From Hymenobacter swuensis DY53 (lineage in GTDB: Bacteria; Bacteroidota; Bacteroidia; Cytophagales; Hymenobacteraceae): a DNA stretch of 64,000 nt. The notes beneath the pieces are model-generated. The model was not told where the DNA came from, did no database searches, and worked only from the letters and a program-made list of their open reading frames with translations. The stretch covers positions 1,054,001-1,118,000 of the forward strand of contig NZ_CP007145.1 of the NCBI RefSeq assembly GCF_000576555.1, given 5' to 3'. The position numbers and the translations under genes were made by a program. This document shows positions 49,046 to 57,849 of the stretch, one piece after another. How positions within the stretch are numbered: position 1 is the stretch's first letter; every line of letters starts with the position of its first letter.

Positions 49046-51400
49046 TCACAATTTTACCTTCACGCGCAGGGCCAGTAAGCCTTTTACGCCCTGCAATTCT
49101 TCCAGCTCCAGCTCCTCGATTTCGGGTTCCAGCAGCCCCCGATCCTGGAGATAGTCGATATACTCCAGGTACTCGTCGGCTTCGCGCTGCTGGCTGTACA
49201 CCAGGGCAATCAGGCCGGGCTGGGTGAGCCGCTCCCCGGTGCCCTGCACGGTGGCCTTATCAATGCGCTTCTTGATGATTTCGTAGCGAATATTGTAGGC
49301 TCCGTCTACGTCGAACTGGCGCTCATCCTGGCGAAACCGGATGCTCAGAGGCTGACTATGGATGAGGATGAGCTGGGTGGTTTCGAGCGGCACGGGCAGC
49401 GTGGGCCGCAGGGCAGCAGTACGGCGCGTGATTTCCACCATGACCAGCAGCTGCCACAGCCGCAGGTTTTTCAGGAATACTAGGTCAAAGGGCTTGTCCT
49501 CCACCAAAGCCGCGCCCACGTAAATGTTGTGCTCCACGCCATCGGTTTTGAAGCGCTGGAAGTAGTGTGGAAACATAGCCTGGGCCTTGGCGTCTTCCTC
49601 GTCAAGGTAGCTGCTCACGGCATCGTTGAGCAGAGTGGTGGTTTCCTCGAAAGCCTTGCGGCGCTTGTAGAGGATACCTAGCTCAGGGTCGATATTGGAC
49701 CAATACTGCCGGATAACGGGCTGCAGTTCGGGCGTGTTCTGGCCCAGGTACTCAAACAAGGGTTCCATCTCGGTACGGATGGACTCGAAAATGCTCACCT
49801 CGTCGCCGGTGAGGATACCCTGGCGCAGGCGGCGCAGGTTCTTGTTTACGTAGAATTTCAGCTCATCTAGAATGGGTAGCTGCTGAAACTCGGAGGCTTT
49901 TTTCAGGACCTTGCCGGCCAGGGTGAGGTGCTCAATCAGGTCGCCCTGAATGGCCTCGTTGCGGGCCACACTGCTGCCCCGGATGTCACTGGAGCCGTGC
50001 AGCGGGTACACATCATGAAACACGATATCCTCCATTTCGGCCTGACGGTTGCCGTCTTCCAGCTTCTGGAGCAGGTTCTGGGCCGCGTCCGTGAAGCGCC
50101 ACTCCATGGTGGGGTGAATGGCCGTGAACTTCTCCTTGATGATGGCCTGCACCCGCGTCTGAATGTCCTCGGCGTTGCGTTTCACCGCCACTGCAAACAA
50201 AGGCACAAACTGGTTCACATTTTCCAGGCTGAACTCGTTCAGGTCGCCTACGTTGGGGGAGCCCAGCTCCAGCAGGCCCACCGTATCGTCGCCGTAGGGC
50301 AGCAGGGCCAGAATGGCCGAGCGGATGCCCAGGCTCAGAATCTGCTGGCGCAGGTCCTCGGGGATGTCGGCTTTTTCGACGTCCTCAATCACCAGCGGCT
50401 GGCGGTGCTGCCAGAGCTGGCTGTAAATCTGGCGGAAGCCGGAGCTGGCATCGGGGTTGTGCAGCTGCTTGGTAAGGAAGCTGTGGTTGATTTTGCGGCC
50501 GAAATCCACGAAGGCCCGCTTCTTTTCATCGTAAGCGGCAATACCGAGCTGCAGAAACGGCTTGCCGAACAGCACCCGCAGCTTCTCCTGAATCTGCTCC
50601 AGCCGGTCAGACGCCTGCAGCACGTCCCGCTCCAGCAAGTCGTACTTCAGCTCCGAAAGAATTTCCTGTTCCGTAACATCTACCAGGTGCAGAATATTGA
50701 AGCCTACCAGCTCAAAATGCTCGGGGGGCAGTAGTTCCAGCCACAGCTCACTCCGCTGAGGGTTGCGGCTCAGAAAATCGAGCTGTTCAGCCGTCAGTTC
50801 CGGTTTTTCGCCGTGGAGCTGCACTTCCAGGAACGTGGAGTTGAACTCGACGCTGTAATGCCGGTACAGGCCGATGCTGTAGTCGGGAACGGTAAAAATG
50901 ATGCTGCCCTGCAGGGGCAGCTGCACCCCGTACACCTTCTCTAGAATCAGTTGATAGGCCATGCGGGTGGTGTACACCTCCAGCTGGCGCATATCAATAT
51001 TGAGCGGCTGCTTAATAGTGTTGGCTGCGTTCAGCAGCACCTGGGCGAAGCGCGGCGTATGATAAAAGCTATGCCGCTGAAACGGCGGAATGGCCCCGGC
51101 AATGTCGGTATTGAAGGACGCCGGGGGAAACACGGCCAACATCAGCGTCTCCACCAGGTCGCAGTTGCACTCCAGCATGGTCAGGTCGGAGATGGTGCCC
51201 CGGGCCCATTCAGCGGCGGCTACTTCCTGGCCTACTGAACGGGACAACAAGGCAATACCCGCATTCTGCGAATCCTCGCCCGCCCGCCAATAAGCAATAA
51301 GCGGCTCCAGGCTCAGCGTGGTCCGGAAAGGAAACGTGGGGGAAACGGCCGGCGTAGGTTCTTTCAGCATAACAAGCAAAGGCGCTTTCCGCGCGGCCAT
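49046..51400 (-). CDS. Large conserved GAF-domain protein
   Basis: 784 residues, no signal peptide and no membrane helix. The middle (about 265-420) is a GAF-like domain: LRVLFGKPFLQLGIAAYDEKKRAFVDFG, QPLVIEDVEKADIPEDLRQQILSLGIRSAILALLPYGDDTVGLLELGS. The N-terminal 260 residues and the C-terminal 350 are not recognised; conserved-looking blocks include FHDVYPLHGSSDIRGSSVARNEAIQ and the last helical-beta segment EADEYLEYIDYLQDRGLLEPE. I recall it as a Bacteroidota-specific cytoplasmic protein; no DNA-binding, kinase or cyclase domain is attached, so it may sense small molecules and act by contact. No operon partner. Confidence 0.75.
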   Translation of the reverse strand: MAARKAPLLVMLKEPTPAVSPTFPFRTTLSLEPLIAYWRAGEDSQNAGIALLSRSVGQEVAAAEWARGTISDLTMLECNCDLVETLMLAVFPPASFNTDIAGAIPPFQRHSFYHTPRFAQVLLNAANTIKQPLNIDMRQLEVYTTRMAYQLILEKVYGVQLPLQGSIIFTVPDYSIGLYRHYSVEFNSTFLEVQLHGEKPELTAEQLDFLSRNPQRSELWLELLPPEHFELVGFNILHLVDVTEQEILSELKYDLLERDVLQASDRLEQIQEKLRVLFGKPFLQLGIAAYDEKKRAFVDFGRKINHSFLTKQLHNPDASSGFRQIYSQLWQHRQPLVIEDVEKADIPEDLRQQILSLGIRSAILALLPYGDDTVGLLELGSPNVGDLNEFSLENVNQFVPLFAVAVKRNAEDIQTRVQAIIKEKFTAIHPTMEWRFTDAAQNLLQKLEDGNRQAEMEDIVFHDVYPLHGSSDIRGSSVARNEAIQGDLIEHLTLAGKVLKKASEFQQLPILDELKFYVNKNLRRLRQGILTGDEVSIFESIRTEMEPLFEYLGQNTPELQPVIRQYWSNIDPELGILYKRRKAFEETTTLLNDAVSSYLDEEDAKAQAMFPHYFQRFKTDGVEHNIYVGAALVEDKPFDLVFLKNLRLWQLLVMVEITRRTAALRPTLPVPLETTQLILIHSQPLSIRFRQDERQFDVDGAYNIRYEIIKKRIDKATVQGTGERLTQPGLIALVYSQQREADEYLEYIDYLQDRGLLEPEIEELELEELQGVKGLLALRVKVKL

Positions 51401-51469
51401 AAGCGGCCAGGGCGGCGGAATGGTTCTTATACGGCGTAACTGCCCGCCCGGACGTTAGCCAACCGTTAC

Positions 51470-52030
51470 CTAGGGCTTAGTGACCTCAATGAACCGCAGC
51501 TGGTTTTCTCCGGTGGGGTCCGTCTGGTTCAGCGGGGTCGGATTACCGTTCACGTACACCAGTTTGTTGCTGTTCTGGAAGCAGGTACAGCACCCATCGG
51601 CCTCATAATCGGTCCGTAGCTCTACCCGGTTGATCAGGTAACGGAAAGTAGGCGTAGCATTCAGGCTAGGGGCTAGGTACAGCTCGTAGGTGTACTGGTC
51701 GAGGTTGCGGTTGCCGGCCCGGGTGAAGGGCGTGGCGTTGTTGATGATGATGGGCTGGGTAATGGCCTGGCTGCGTGAGCGGGTGAGAGTGACCGTCTCA
51801 GTCCGGGGGCGCTGGGCAGTATCTAGGGGTGTGCGCACTAGGTACACCGTCGCAATTTCGGCCGAGAGAAACCCTTTTCGGGGACCGGTGCCCAGGGTAT
51901 CGGTGCTGAAACGCAGGCCCACGGCATCAGCAAACTCATCGTCACATTCGCAGGCTGTGGAGCCGCAGCAGGCCGCCACTAGGATAGCCGTAGTCAGCAG
52001 GAGAAACCAGGTAAGGAAGGAGCGCAACAT
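51470..52030 (-). CDS. Cysteine-rich lipoprotein, function unknown
   Basis: 186 residues. Lipobox VAAC (about residue 21) is followed by a cluster of cysteines CCGSTACEC, and a second pair/triple later in DGCCTCF (about 147-153). The body is beta-rich (ETVTLTRSRSQAITQPIIINN, YTYELYLAPS, RYLINRVELRTD). No family recognised. It is probably held by disulfides on the periplasmic or outer-membrane surface. It stands alone between the GAF gene and the type IX cargo gene. Confidence 0.7.
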   Translation of the reverse strand: MLRSFLTWFLLLTTAILVAACCGSTACECDDEFADAVGLRFSTDTLGTGPRKGFLSAEIATVYLVRTPLDTAQRPRTETVTLTRSRSQAITQPIIINNATPFTRAGNRNLDQYTYELYLAPSLNATPTFRYLINRVELRTDYEADGCCTCFQNSNKLVYVNGNPTPLNQTDPTGENQLRFIEVTKP

Positions 52031-52095
52031 AGGCGTAAAGATAGAGCGGTTTCAGGAGCAATAACTCAACTGACAGGCACCGGTGCGCCTGGGTA

Positions 52096-52124
52096 CAAAA
52101 AAGCCAGCCCGCTACGGGCTGGCT
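52096..52124 (-). terminator. Terminator of the type IX cargo gene
   Basis: On the minus strand AGCCAGCCCG pairs with CGGGCTGGCT (52102-52124), followed by TTTTTTG, about 52 bases past the stop at 52177. Confidence 0.85.
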
Positions 52125-52176
52125 GGCTGACTAACGACCTAAGAAGGCAGGATATTGGAACGGCAGAGGCCGGCGT

Positions 52177-53043
52177 TTATTCTTTCACGAACCGCTTGGT
52201 TTCGGCCCCGGTGCGGGTAGTTATTTTAAAGAAGTAGGTGCCCACGGGCAGGTCGGCGACGTCCACGGGCAAGCTGTGCGGGCCTTTTTCCTGCTTGCTT
52301 TCCGAATGCACGGTGCGCAGGGTGTTGCCCCGGCCGTCCAGCAGTTCTACTGTCACCGCGCCGGCTTTCTGTACCTCGTAGTCGAGCTGCGTGGCAGTAG
52401 CGGTAGGGTTGGGATACACCCGGGTACCCGTAGGAGCCGGCAGGGTGGGTGTCTGCGCTGCTGGGTCGAGGAGCAGAAAGGCCGCTGGCTGAAAGAAGCG
52501 GGATAAGGCGTCGCGGCGGTGGTGCTTGCTTCGGTGGGCGGCCTGCTCTGGGCTGGCGTGGCGGGTAGTAATGGCCTGCAAATCGGCGGCCCATTGTTCC
52601 TTCTGCGGCTTCAGCTCCTGCGCAAGACGAGCTATTTCAGTGTCGTACTTCTGGGCCAGCTGACTCACACTGAGCAGCAGGGAGCGGGTTTCGGTGTGCA
52701 ACTCCCGAAGCTGTTGTTGCTGCGCTTCGGTAAAGGCAGGCCGAGCGGTTGCCGTAGTGGTGGAACGGGCAGCCTGCCGTAAGTCTTTTCCGCGCTGGCG
52801 CAGGTCGTGGAGCTGGGCGCGGTACACAGCCAGCTGGGCTTTATCGGAAGTGGAGAGCCGGGGCTCCAGCTTCTGACGCTGCTGCCGCACAGTAGGCAGC
52901 ACGTTCTGCTGCACGTACGCCCGGATTTCGCGGCGGGCGGGCTGATCGGGGCCGGGCTGACCGGAAGGCTGGGCGTAGCTGGCTGGCGTAGTGAGGGCCA
53001 GTAGGAAGCCCAGGGCGAGGGCGGGTAACCAGGTTGCTTTCAT
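52177..53043 (-). CDS. Secreted helical protein with type IX sorting tail
   Basis: 288 residues from ATG 53043, with signal peptide ending ASYAQ (about 25). Central part (about 35-180) is a Gln/Arg-rich helical region (EIRAYVQQNVLPTVRQQRQKL, FTEAQQQQLRELHTETRSLLL). The last 80 residues form a type A type IX sorting domain: RVYPNPTATATQLDYEVQKAG, VELLDGRGNTLRTV, and DLPVGTYFFKITTRTGAETKRFVKE with its terminal basic-hydrophobic end. So it should be moved across the outer membrane by PorSS. Activity unknown. A terminator follows. Confidence 0.9.
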   Translation of the reverse strand: MKATWLPALALGFLLALTTPASYAQPSGQPGPDQPARREIRAYVQQNVLPTVRQQRQKLEPRLSTSDKAQLAVYRAQLHDLRQRGKDLRQAARSTTTATARPAFTEAQQQQLRELHTETRSLLLSVSQLAQKYDTEIARLAQELKPQKEQWAADLQAITTRHASPEQAAHRSKHHRRDALSRFFQPAAFLLLDPAAQTPTLPAPTGTRVYPNPTATATQLDYEVQKAGAVTVELLDGRGNTLRTVHSESKQEKGPHSLPVDVADLPVGTYFFKITTRTGAETKRFVKE

Positions 53044-53177
53044 AAGAGGAAGAAGTGGGGGCGGAAATACCGGGTTTACTGGCATAGAGGTGAATGTCGC
53101 GCACTGGTTTAACTGCCGAACGAAAAAACCGACGAATCCGCCCAATTCATCCGCGAATCCGCCATCTTGCGGCCACT

Positions 53178-54530
53178 ATGCCCGTTGCTTTTTTTCGTGT
53201 TTTCGCGCTGTTGTGGCTGTTGCCCGCTGCCGTATTTGCCCAGAACAATGTGCCCGCCGCGCCGCGCCCGGCGGCTCCTACTCTAACCTGGCTGGAGCAG
53301 CTGGTGCGCGAATCGAAGGTGTTGCGGCTGCATAACGTGGGTGTGTGCCTGACTGAGGTGGCCACCGGTCAGCAGCTGTTCGGGCTGAACGAAGACCGGT
53401 ACTTCACGCCTGCCAGCACCATGAAGCTGTTCAGCCTGTACGCCGGCCTCAAGCTGCTGCCTGATTCGCTGCCCAGCCTGCACTACGTACTGCGGCCCGA
53501 TACGCTCCTGTTCTGGGGCACCGGCGACCCTACGCTGCTCCACGGCGACGTACCTTCGCGGCGAGCTTTCACGTTTCTGCAGAGCCGGCCCGAGCAGTTG
53601 ATGTACGCCGAGGTGCCCACGGTAGCCGCCTTCGGCCCCGGCTGGAGCTGGGACGACTACAATTACTATTTCCAGCCGGAGCGCGGCCCGTTCCCGATTT
53701 ACGGCCACACGGTGCGCTTCTACGCCAAAGCTGGCCAACTCATGCCGCGCGTGCTGCCCCGGTTTTTTCGGCCCCTCACCGAACTGGCCCCGGCCGGCAC
53801 GCCCAACCCGGCCGAGGACCATGTGCACCGGCCAGTGCTGGAAAACAGGTTTACAGTGCTGCCTTCCACCGGCAGCTGGGTTGATGAAACGCCGTTCCGG
53901 ACCAGCCCGGCCCTGCTGCTCCAGCTGCTGCAGGACACGCTGCGTCGGCCGGTGCTGCTGGCCCCGCTGCGGCTGCGGCCCCAGGACTCGGTGCGCACGT
54001 TGCGCGGCCTGCCCGTCGATTCGCTCTACCGCCGTATGATTCGGGTGAGCGATAATTTTCTGGCTGAGCAGCTGCTGCTCCTGTGCGCTTCTTCGCTCAG
54101 TGCTGATTCGCTGAGTACGGCGCGGGCCATAAGGGCCGTGCAGCGCAACTATCTGCGCACCCTGCCCGATGCCCCGGTGTGGGTGGATGGCTCCGGCCTT
54201 TCGCGCCTGAACCTAGTGACGCCCCGGACCCTGGTGGCCCTGCTGCTGAAGCTGCACCAGGAAGTGCCCGAGCCGCGTCTGCTGGGTCTGCTGGCCGCTG
54301 GCGGCGGTCAGGGCACGCTACGCCGCGTGTACCGGCCGGTAGCGGGGCAGCCCTGGCTCTGGGGCAAAACCGGCACCCTCACCAACAACCATAACCTGGT
54401 GGGCTACCTGCGTACCAAATCGGGACGCCTGCTGGCATTCAGCTTCCTGAATAACAATCATGTGGCCACTACCGGCGAAGTACGCCGGGAAATGGAACGA
54501 ATCCTGACGCTGGTGCGGGAAAGACTCTAG
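53178..54530 (+). CDS. dacB: D-alanyl-D-alanine carboxypeptidase/endopeptidase (S13, PBP4 type)
   Basis: 450 residues from ATG 53178, with signal peptide ending VFAQ22. S13 motifs: SxxK as TPASTMK (Ser80, Lys83), SxN as VSDN (Ser291, Asn293), and KTG as WGKTGTLTNNHNLVG (Lys397). LNEDRYFTPAS before the serine and NYLRTLPDAPVWVDGSGLS near the middle are typical. It trims or cuts peptidoglycan cross-links in the periplasm. Length is close to that of E. coli DacB. Single gene, with starts about 135 bases from the divergent type IX cargo gene. Confidence 0.93.
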   Translation: MPVAFFRVFALLWLLPAAVFAQNNVPAAPRPAAPTLTWLEQLVRESKVLRLHNVGVCLTEVATGQQLFGLNEDRYFTPASTMKLFSLYAGLKLLPDSLPSLHYVLRPDTLLFWGTGDPTLLHGDVPSRRAFTFLQSRPEQLMYAEVPTVAAFGPGWSWDDYNYYFQPERGPFPIYGHTVRFYAKAGQLMPRVLPRFFRPLTELAPAGTPNPAEDHVHRPVLENRFTVLPSTGSWVDETPFRTSPALLLQLLQDTLRRPVLLAPLRLRPQDSVRTLRGLPVDSLYRRMIRVSDNFLAEQLLLLCASSLSADSLSTARAIRAVQRNYLRTLPDAPVWVDGSGLSRLNLVTPRTLVALLLKLHQEVPEPRLLGLLAAGGGQGTLRRVYRPVAGQPWLWGKTGTLTNNHNLVGYLRTKSGRLLAFSFLNNNHVATTGEVRREMERILTLVRERL

Positions 54531-54745
54531 CGGCGCGCAAAGGGCTGTCAGCTGCCAAATTCGGTAACTCGGGGCCGCGCTAGGCTACCATTTAGATACC
54601 AATATATAGCTTTCAGCTACGAAAAAGCGGGGAATAGCGAAATCCGGCGGTGGAGGTTTCAGGACGGGATAGTTTTGCCAAAAAGAAACGGAGTTGCTGT
54701 CATTCTCCCGTTTCGCGCTTTGTCATTCTCCCTCTCTTGCCGCCT

Positions 54746-56512
54746 ATGAAACCGTCGCTCTACTCTTCGCTGCCGCTTGCTTTATTACTGGGTGGAGGCT
54801 TACTGCTGCCCCTGGCTGCCCGGGCCCAGGCACCGGTAGTTGCCAATTTCACGCCCACCAGCGGTACTTCGGGCCAGACGCAAGTGCCGGTCAGTGCCGC
54901 CACGGTTGTTACCATCACGGGTACGTTTCTGACGGGGGTGCAGTCGGTACTGCTCAATGGCCAGCAGATGCCCATTGTGGCGGGTTCCAACTCAGCTACG
55001 CAGGTGCAGGTAACGGTACCGCGCGGGGCGCTTTCAGGGCGGCTGCGGGTAACCACGGCGGCTGGCACCACACTGGGCCTCGGCTCACTCACCATTACGC
55101 GGCCCGCCGGTACCGGTAATTTCCGGCTGGTGAGCAGCTCTTTCAACGGTATTGATGTGGGCACCTACTCTACGGCCGCTTCCACCGACCTCGACCACGA
55201 CGGCTTGGTGGACCTGCTGGTGGGAGAAGCCACGGGTACTATTTCGCGCTACGAGCAGTCGGCCCTGAACTCCACCACCTTCACCAGTACGGGGCAGGTG
55301 CGTCTGTCGGATGGCACCATCATCAACAACAATAACGCCGGCAACACCCGCCAGTTTGCCAAGCCCGTGGTGGCTGATCTGGACGGCGACGGGTTGCTGG
55401 ATCTGCTGGTGGGGGCTCAGGATGGCTTCATCACCCGCTACGAGCAGTCGGCCGTGGATGCCGGCACGTTCGTGAAAATCGGCGACCTGCCCATGGATGC
55501 TTCTGACGTGGTAAAGCCTTCGATTGTGGATCTGGATAACGACGGCCTGCTGGACCTGATTGTAGGATCAACCGACGGCCTGCTGCGCCGCTACGAGCAA
55601 ACCACGGCCAACGGGGCCTTCGGCACCACGGCTACGTTCCTGACGGCAGGTGGCGTGAACATCGATGCCGGTAACTACTCCAAGCCGGTATTCACCGACC
55701 TCGACGGCGACGGCCTCATCGATATGATTGTGGGCAACCAGGACGGTACCCTGTACCGGGCCGAGCAGACCGGCGCGGGCCTGACCACCTTCACGGCCCT
55801 GGCCTTGATTACGGATGCGGCCGGCACGGCCGTGGACGTGGGCGACTTCTCAGCTCCTTCGCTGACGGACGTGGACGGCGACGGTTACCTGGACCTACTG
55901 GTAGGCAACGCGGCCGGTACAGTGTATCAGCTGGAGCAGATTGTATCAGTGGCCCGGCCGCTGCCTGTGACGCTCACGGCCTTCACTGGCCAGGCCACGG
56001 CCGCCGGCAACCAGCTGCGCTGGACTACCGCTCAGGAAATCAACAGCGCCCGGTTTGTAATCGAGCGTTCCGCTGATGGCCGCACCTACCAATCTGTGGC
56101 CACGGTGGCTGCCGCCGGTACCAGCAGCAGTGCCCACACTTACCAGCACATGGATGCGGCCAGCAGCAGCCTGCCAACGGCCTACTACCGCCTGCGGGCC
56201 GAAGACCAGGACGGTACGTTTACCTACTCCTCGGTAGTGGTAATCCGCCGCGCCGCCGCTACCGCCGTGCTGACCACCTTCCCGAACCCCTTTGAAAGCG
56301 AGTTGCTGGTAGCTTTGCCTGCCGGCTCCGAAACCCAGCCCGTCACGGTTACCCTCAGCACCCTGGCCGGCCAGCAGGTGTACCGCAGCCAGCAGGCCTT
56401 GTCATCGGTGGCCCAGCCGCTGCCCGGCCTGCCCGCCCTGAAAACCGGGGTGTACGTGCTGCGCCTCACCACCACCACCGGCAGCACCGCCCAGCGCGTA
56501 GTGCACCGCTAG
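54746..56512 (+). CDS. Secreted IPT/FG-GAP repeat protein with type IX sorting tail
   Basis: 588 residues from ATG 54746, with signal peptide ending ARAQ (about 28). Order: IPT/TIG domain (about 30-125, NFTPTSGTSGQTQVPV, ATVVTITGTFLTGVQSVLLNG), then five FG-GAP/VCBS blades each with a calcium-type motif (DLDHDGLVD, DLDGDGLLD, DLDNDGLLD, DLDGDGLID, DVDGDGYLD, about 160-420), then a linking Ig-like part (LTAFTGQATAAGNQLRWTTAQ) and a type A sorting tail (TFPNPFESELLVALPAG, LKTGVYVLRLTTTTGSTAQRVVHR). A surface adhesin or binding protein moved by the type IX system. Gap 54531-54745 shows nothing recognisable. Confidence 0.94.
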   Translation: MKPSLYSSLPLALLLGGGLLLPLAARAQAPVVANFTPTSGTSGQTQVPVSAATVVTITGTFLTGVQSVLLNGQQMPIVAGSNSATQVQVTVPRGALSGRLRVTTAAGTTLGLGSLTITRPAGTGNFRLVSSSFNGIDVGTYSTAASTDLDHDGLVDLLVGEATGTISRYEQSALNSTTFTSTGQVRLSDGTIINNNNAGNTRQFAKPVVADLDGDGLLDLLVGAQDGFITRYEQSAVDAGTFVKIGDLPMDASDVVKPSIVDLDNDGLLDLIVGSTDGLLRRYEQTTANGAFGTTATFLTAGGVNIDAGNYSKPVFTDLDGDGLIDMIVGNQDGTLYRAEQTGAGLTTFTALALITDAAGTAVDVGDFSAPSLTDVDGDGYLDLLVGNAAGTVYQLEQIVSVARPLPVTLTAFTGQATAAGNQLRWTTAQEINSARFVIERSADGRTYQSVATVAAAGTSSSAHTYQHMDAASSSLPTAYYRLRAEDQDGTFTYSSVVVIRRAAATAVLTTFPNPFESELLVALPAGSETQPVTVTLSTLAGQQVYRSQQALSSVAQPLPGLPALKTGVYVLRLTTTTGSTAQRVVHR

Positions 56513-56531
56513 GTAGTAATCATCACAACGT

Positions 56532-56568
56532 AACCGGCCGCCCTGAAACTACTTCGGGGCGGCCGGTT
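56532..56568 (+). terminator. Terminator-like hairpin after the FG-GAP gene
   Basis: AACCGGCCGCCC (56532-56543) pairs with GGGCGGCCGGTT (56557-56568). The T-run is weak. Confidence 0.6.
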
Positions 56569-56668
56569 GGCGTTTCGGGTAGGGAGACAATTCGCCCGGA
56601 ATGGTCCGGAGCTGTTGTTGGATATGTAGCTTTGGCGGCCCTCGGGGTATTGCTAACGTGTTTTTCTG

Positions 56669-57328
56669 ATGTCAGATAAATTCCTCCCATCGATAGGTTC
56701 TGCCGCACTCGTTTTCTTGGCAGCCTGTCAATCGGCTCCTGAAACGGCCACCAAGGGGACTCCAACGGTGGGTGTGACGGAGGTTTCTGCCCCTGTGCTG
56801 GCTACCCCGACTGCGGTGCCCGACTCGGTGGTGCTGCGCCGGTTTGTGCCGGCCGGCTACCGCATCCTCGACACGGCCACCGGCGACCTGAACCGGGATG
56901 CCTACCCCGACAAGCTGCTGGCTCTGGACAGCGTACCAACTGACCCCGAAGCCTTCGGGAGCGAGGCGCTGCGGCCGTTGCTAGTGCTGCTGGGCAACGC
57001 GCAGGGCGATTACCGCCTAGCCGCCCGCAACGACCACGCCGTGCTGTGCGGCGGCTGCGGCGGCGTAATGGGCGACCCATACCAGGGCCTGACCATCAAA
57101 AACGGCTACTTCTCACTAGAGCACTACGGCGGCAGCGGCTGGCGCTGGACACGCATCATCACCTTCCGCCACGACCCCGCTACCCGCCGCTGGTGGCTGC
57201 ACCGTGTGGGGGGCGAAACCTTCCACTCCGCTTCCCCTGACAGCGCACAGTCCTACATGCACACCGCGCGCGACTTCGGCCGCGTGTCTTTCGAGCAGTT
57301 CACCGGCGACGAGGGAGCCGGAGAGTAA
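56669..57328 (+). CDS. Lipoprotein, function unknown
   Basis: 219 residues with lipobox FLAAC (about residue 20), a Thr/Pro/Ala linker (about 25-55), and a mature domain with an FG-GAP-like stretch (LDTATGDLNRDAYPDKLLAL), a glycine/cysteine turn (LCGGCGGVMGDP) and an aromatic C-terminal part (YFSLEHYGGSGWRWTRIITFRHDPATRRWWL). It ends one base before the stop of a convergent gene whose product also has an FG-GAP-like motif. No name can be given. Confidence 0.72.
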   Translation: MSDKFLPSIGSAALVFLAACQSAPETATKGTPTVGVTEVSAPVLATPTAVPDSVVLRRFVPAGYRILDTATGDLNRDAYPDKLLALDSVPTDPEAFGSEALRPLLVLLGNAQGDYRLAARNDHAVLCGGCGGVMGDPYQGLTIKNGYFSLEHYGGSGWRWTRIITFRHDPATRRWWLHRVGGETFHSASPDSAQSYMHTARDFGRVSFEQFTGDEGAGE

Positions 57329-57329
57329 G

Positions 57330-57821
57330 TCAGCAACTCTGGTATAGCCAGCGGTATGTACGACCAGTCCAATAGAGCAAGCCACCGCCACTTTCATCAC
57401 TTTTGAACTCAATAGCTGGATAATGCAGCTTTATTGGTCTGGTGCCGCTTATATCACCGTTTCTGTCGGTCGTAACTTCGAAAGTGGTGCGTTTAGTGTA
57501 AAGCTTCCATTGGCTGGCCCAATCAAAACTGGCCCCCGGAAGTTCAGCACCTATTTTACCTGACATACCCAGAATAAATGGTTTACTCTGGCCTTGGTGA
57601 AAAATAACAAGCCCTCGGCTGGAAGAGGCACGTCGGGCCACTGGAATAGCTACATCCAGTTTCCCGTCGCCGTTGAAATCAGCCTGCAAAATGCTTGGCT
57701 GCAGATAGGTGCTGCATACATACGTTCGCTCAAGGTCCGCCTGCTGCCAAGCCGTTTGTACCCACGCGGGCAGCTGTGTGGGAGCGGTAATGGCAACAGG
57801 CGAGAGCAGTAGCAAAAACAT
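57330..57821 (-). CDS. Secreted hypothetical protein with a DFNGDG motif
   Basis: 163 residues with an N-terminal hydrophobic stretch (signal peptide, MFLLLLSPVAITA). One calcium-type motif (LQADFNGDGKLDVAIPV, about 45-60) as in FG-GAP blades; the rest is beta-rich (GLVIFHQGQSKPFILGMSG, IEFKSDESGGGLLYWTGRTYRWLYQSC) ending in a cysteine. GC is below the window average. No family recognised. It is convergent with, and separated by one base from, the lipoprotein gene at 56669. Confidence 0.65.
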   Translation of the reverse strand: MFLLLLSPVAITAPTQLPAWVQTAWQQADLERTYVCSTYLQPSILQADFNGDGKLDVAIPVARRASSSRGLVIFHQGQSKPFILGMSGKIGAELPGASFDWASQWKLYTKRTTFEVTTDRNGDISGTRPIKLHYPAIEFKSDESGGGLLYWTGRTYRWLYQSC

Positions 57822-57849
57822 AACAGGCAGTGCCGCTGGCGGGAATGAT

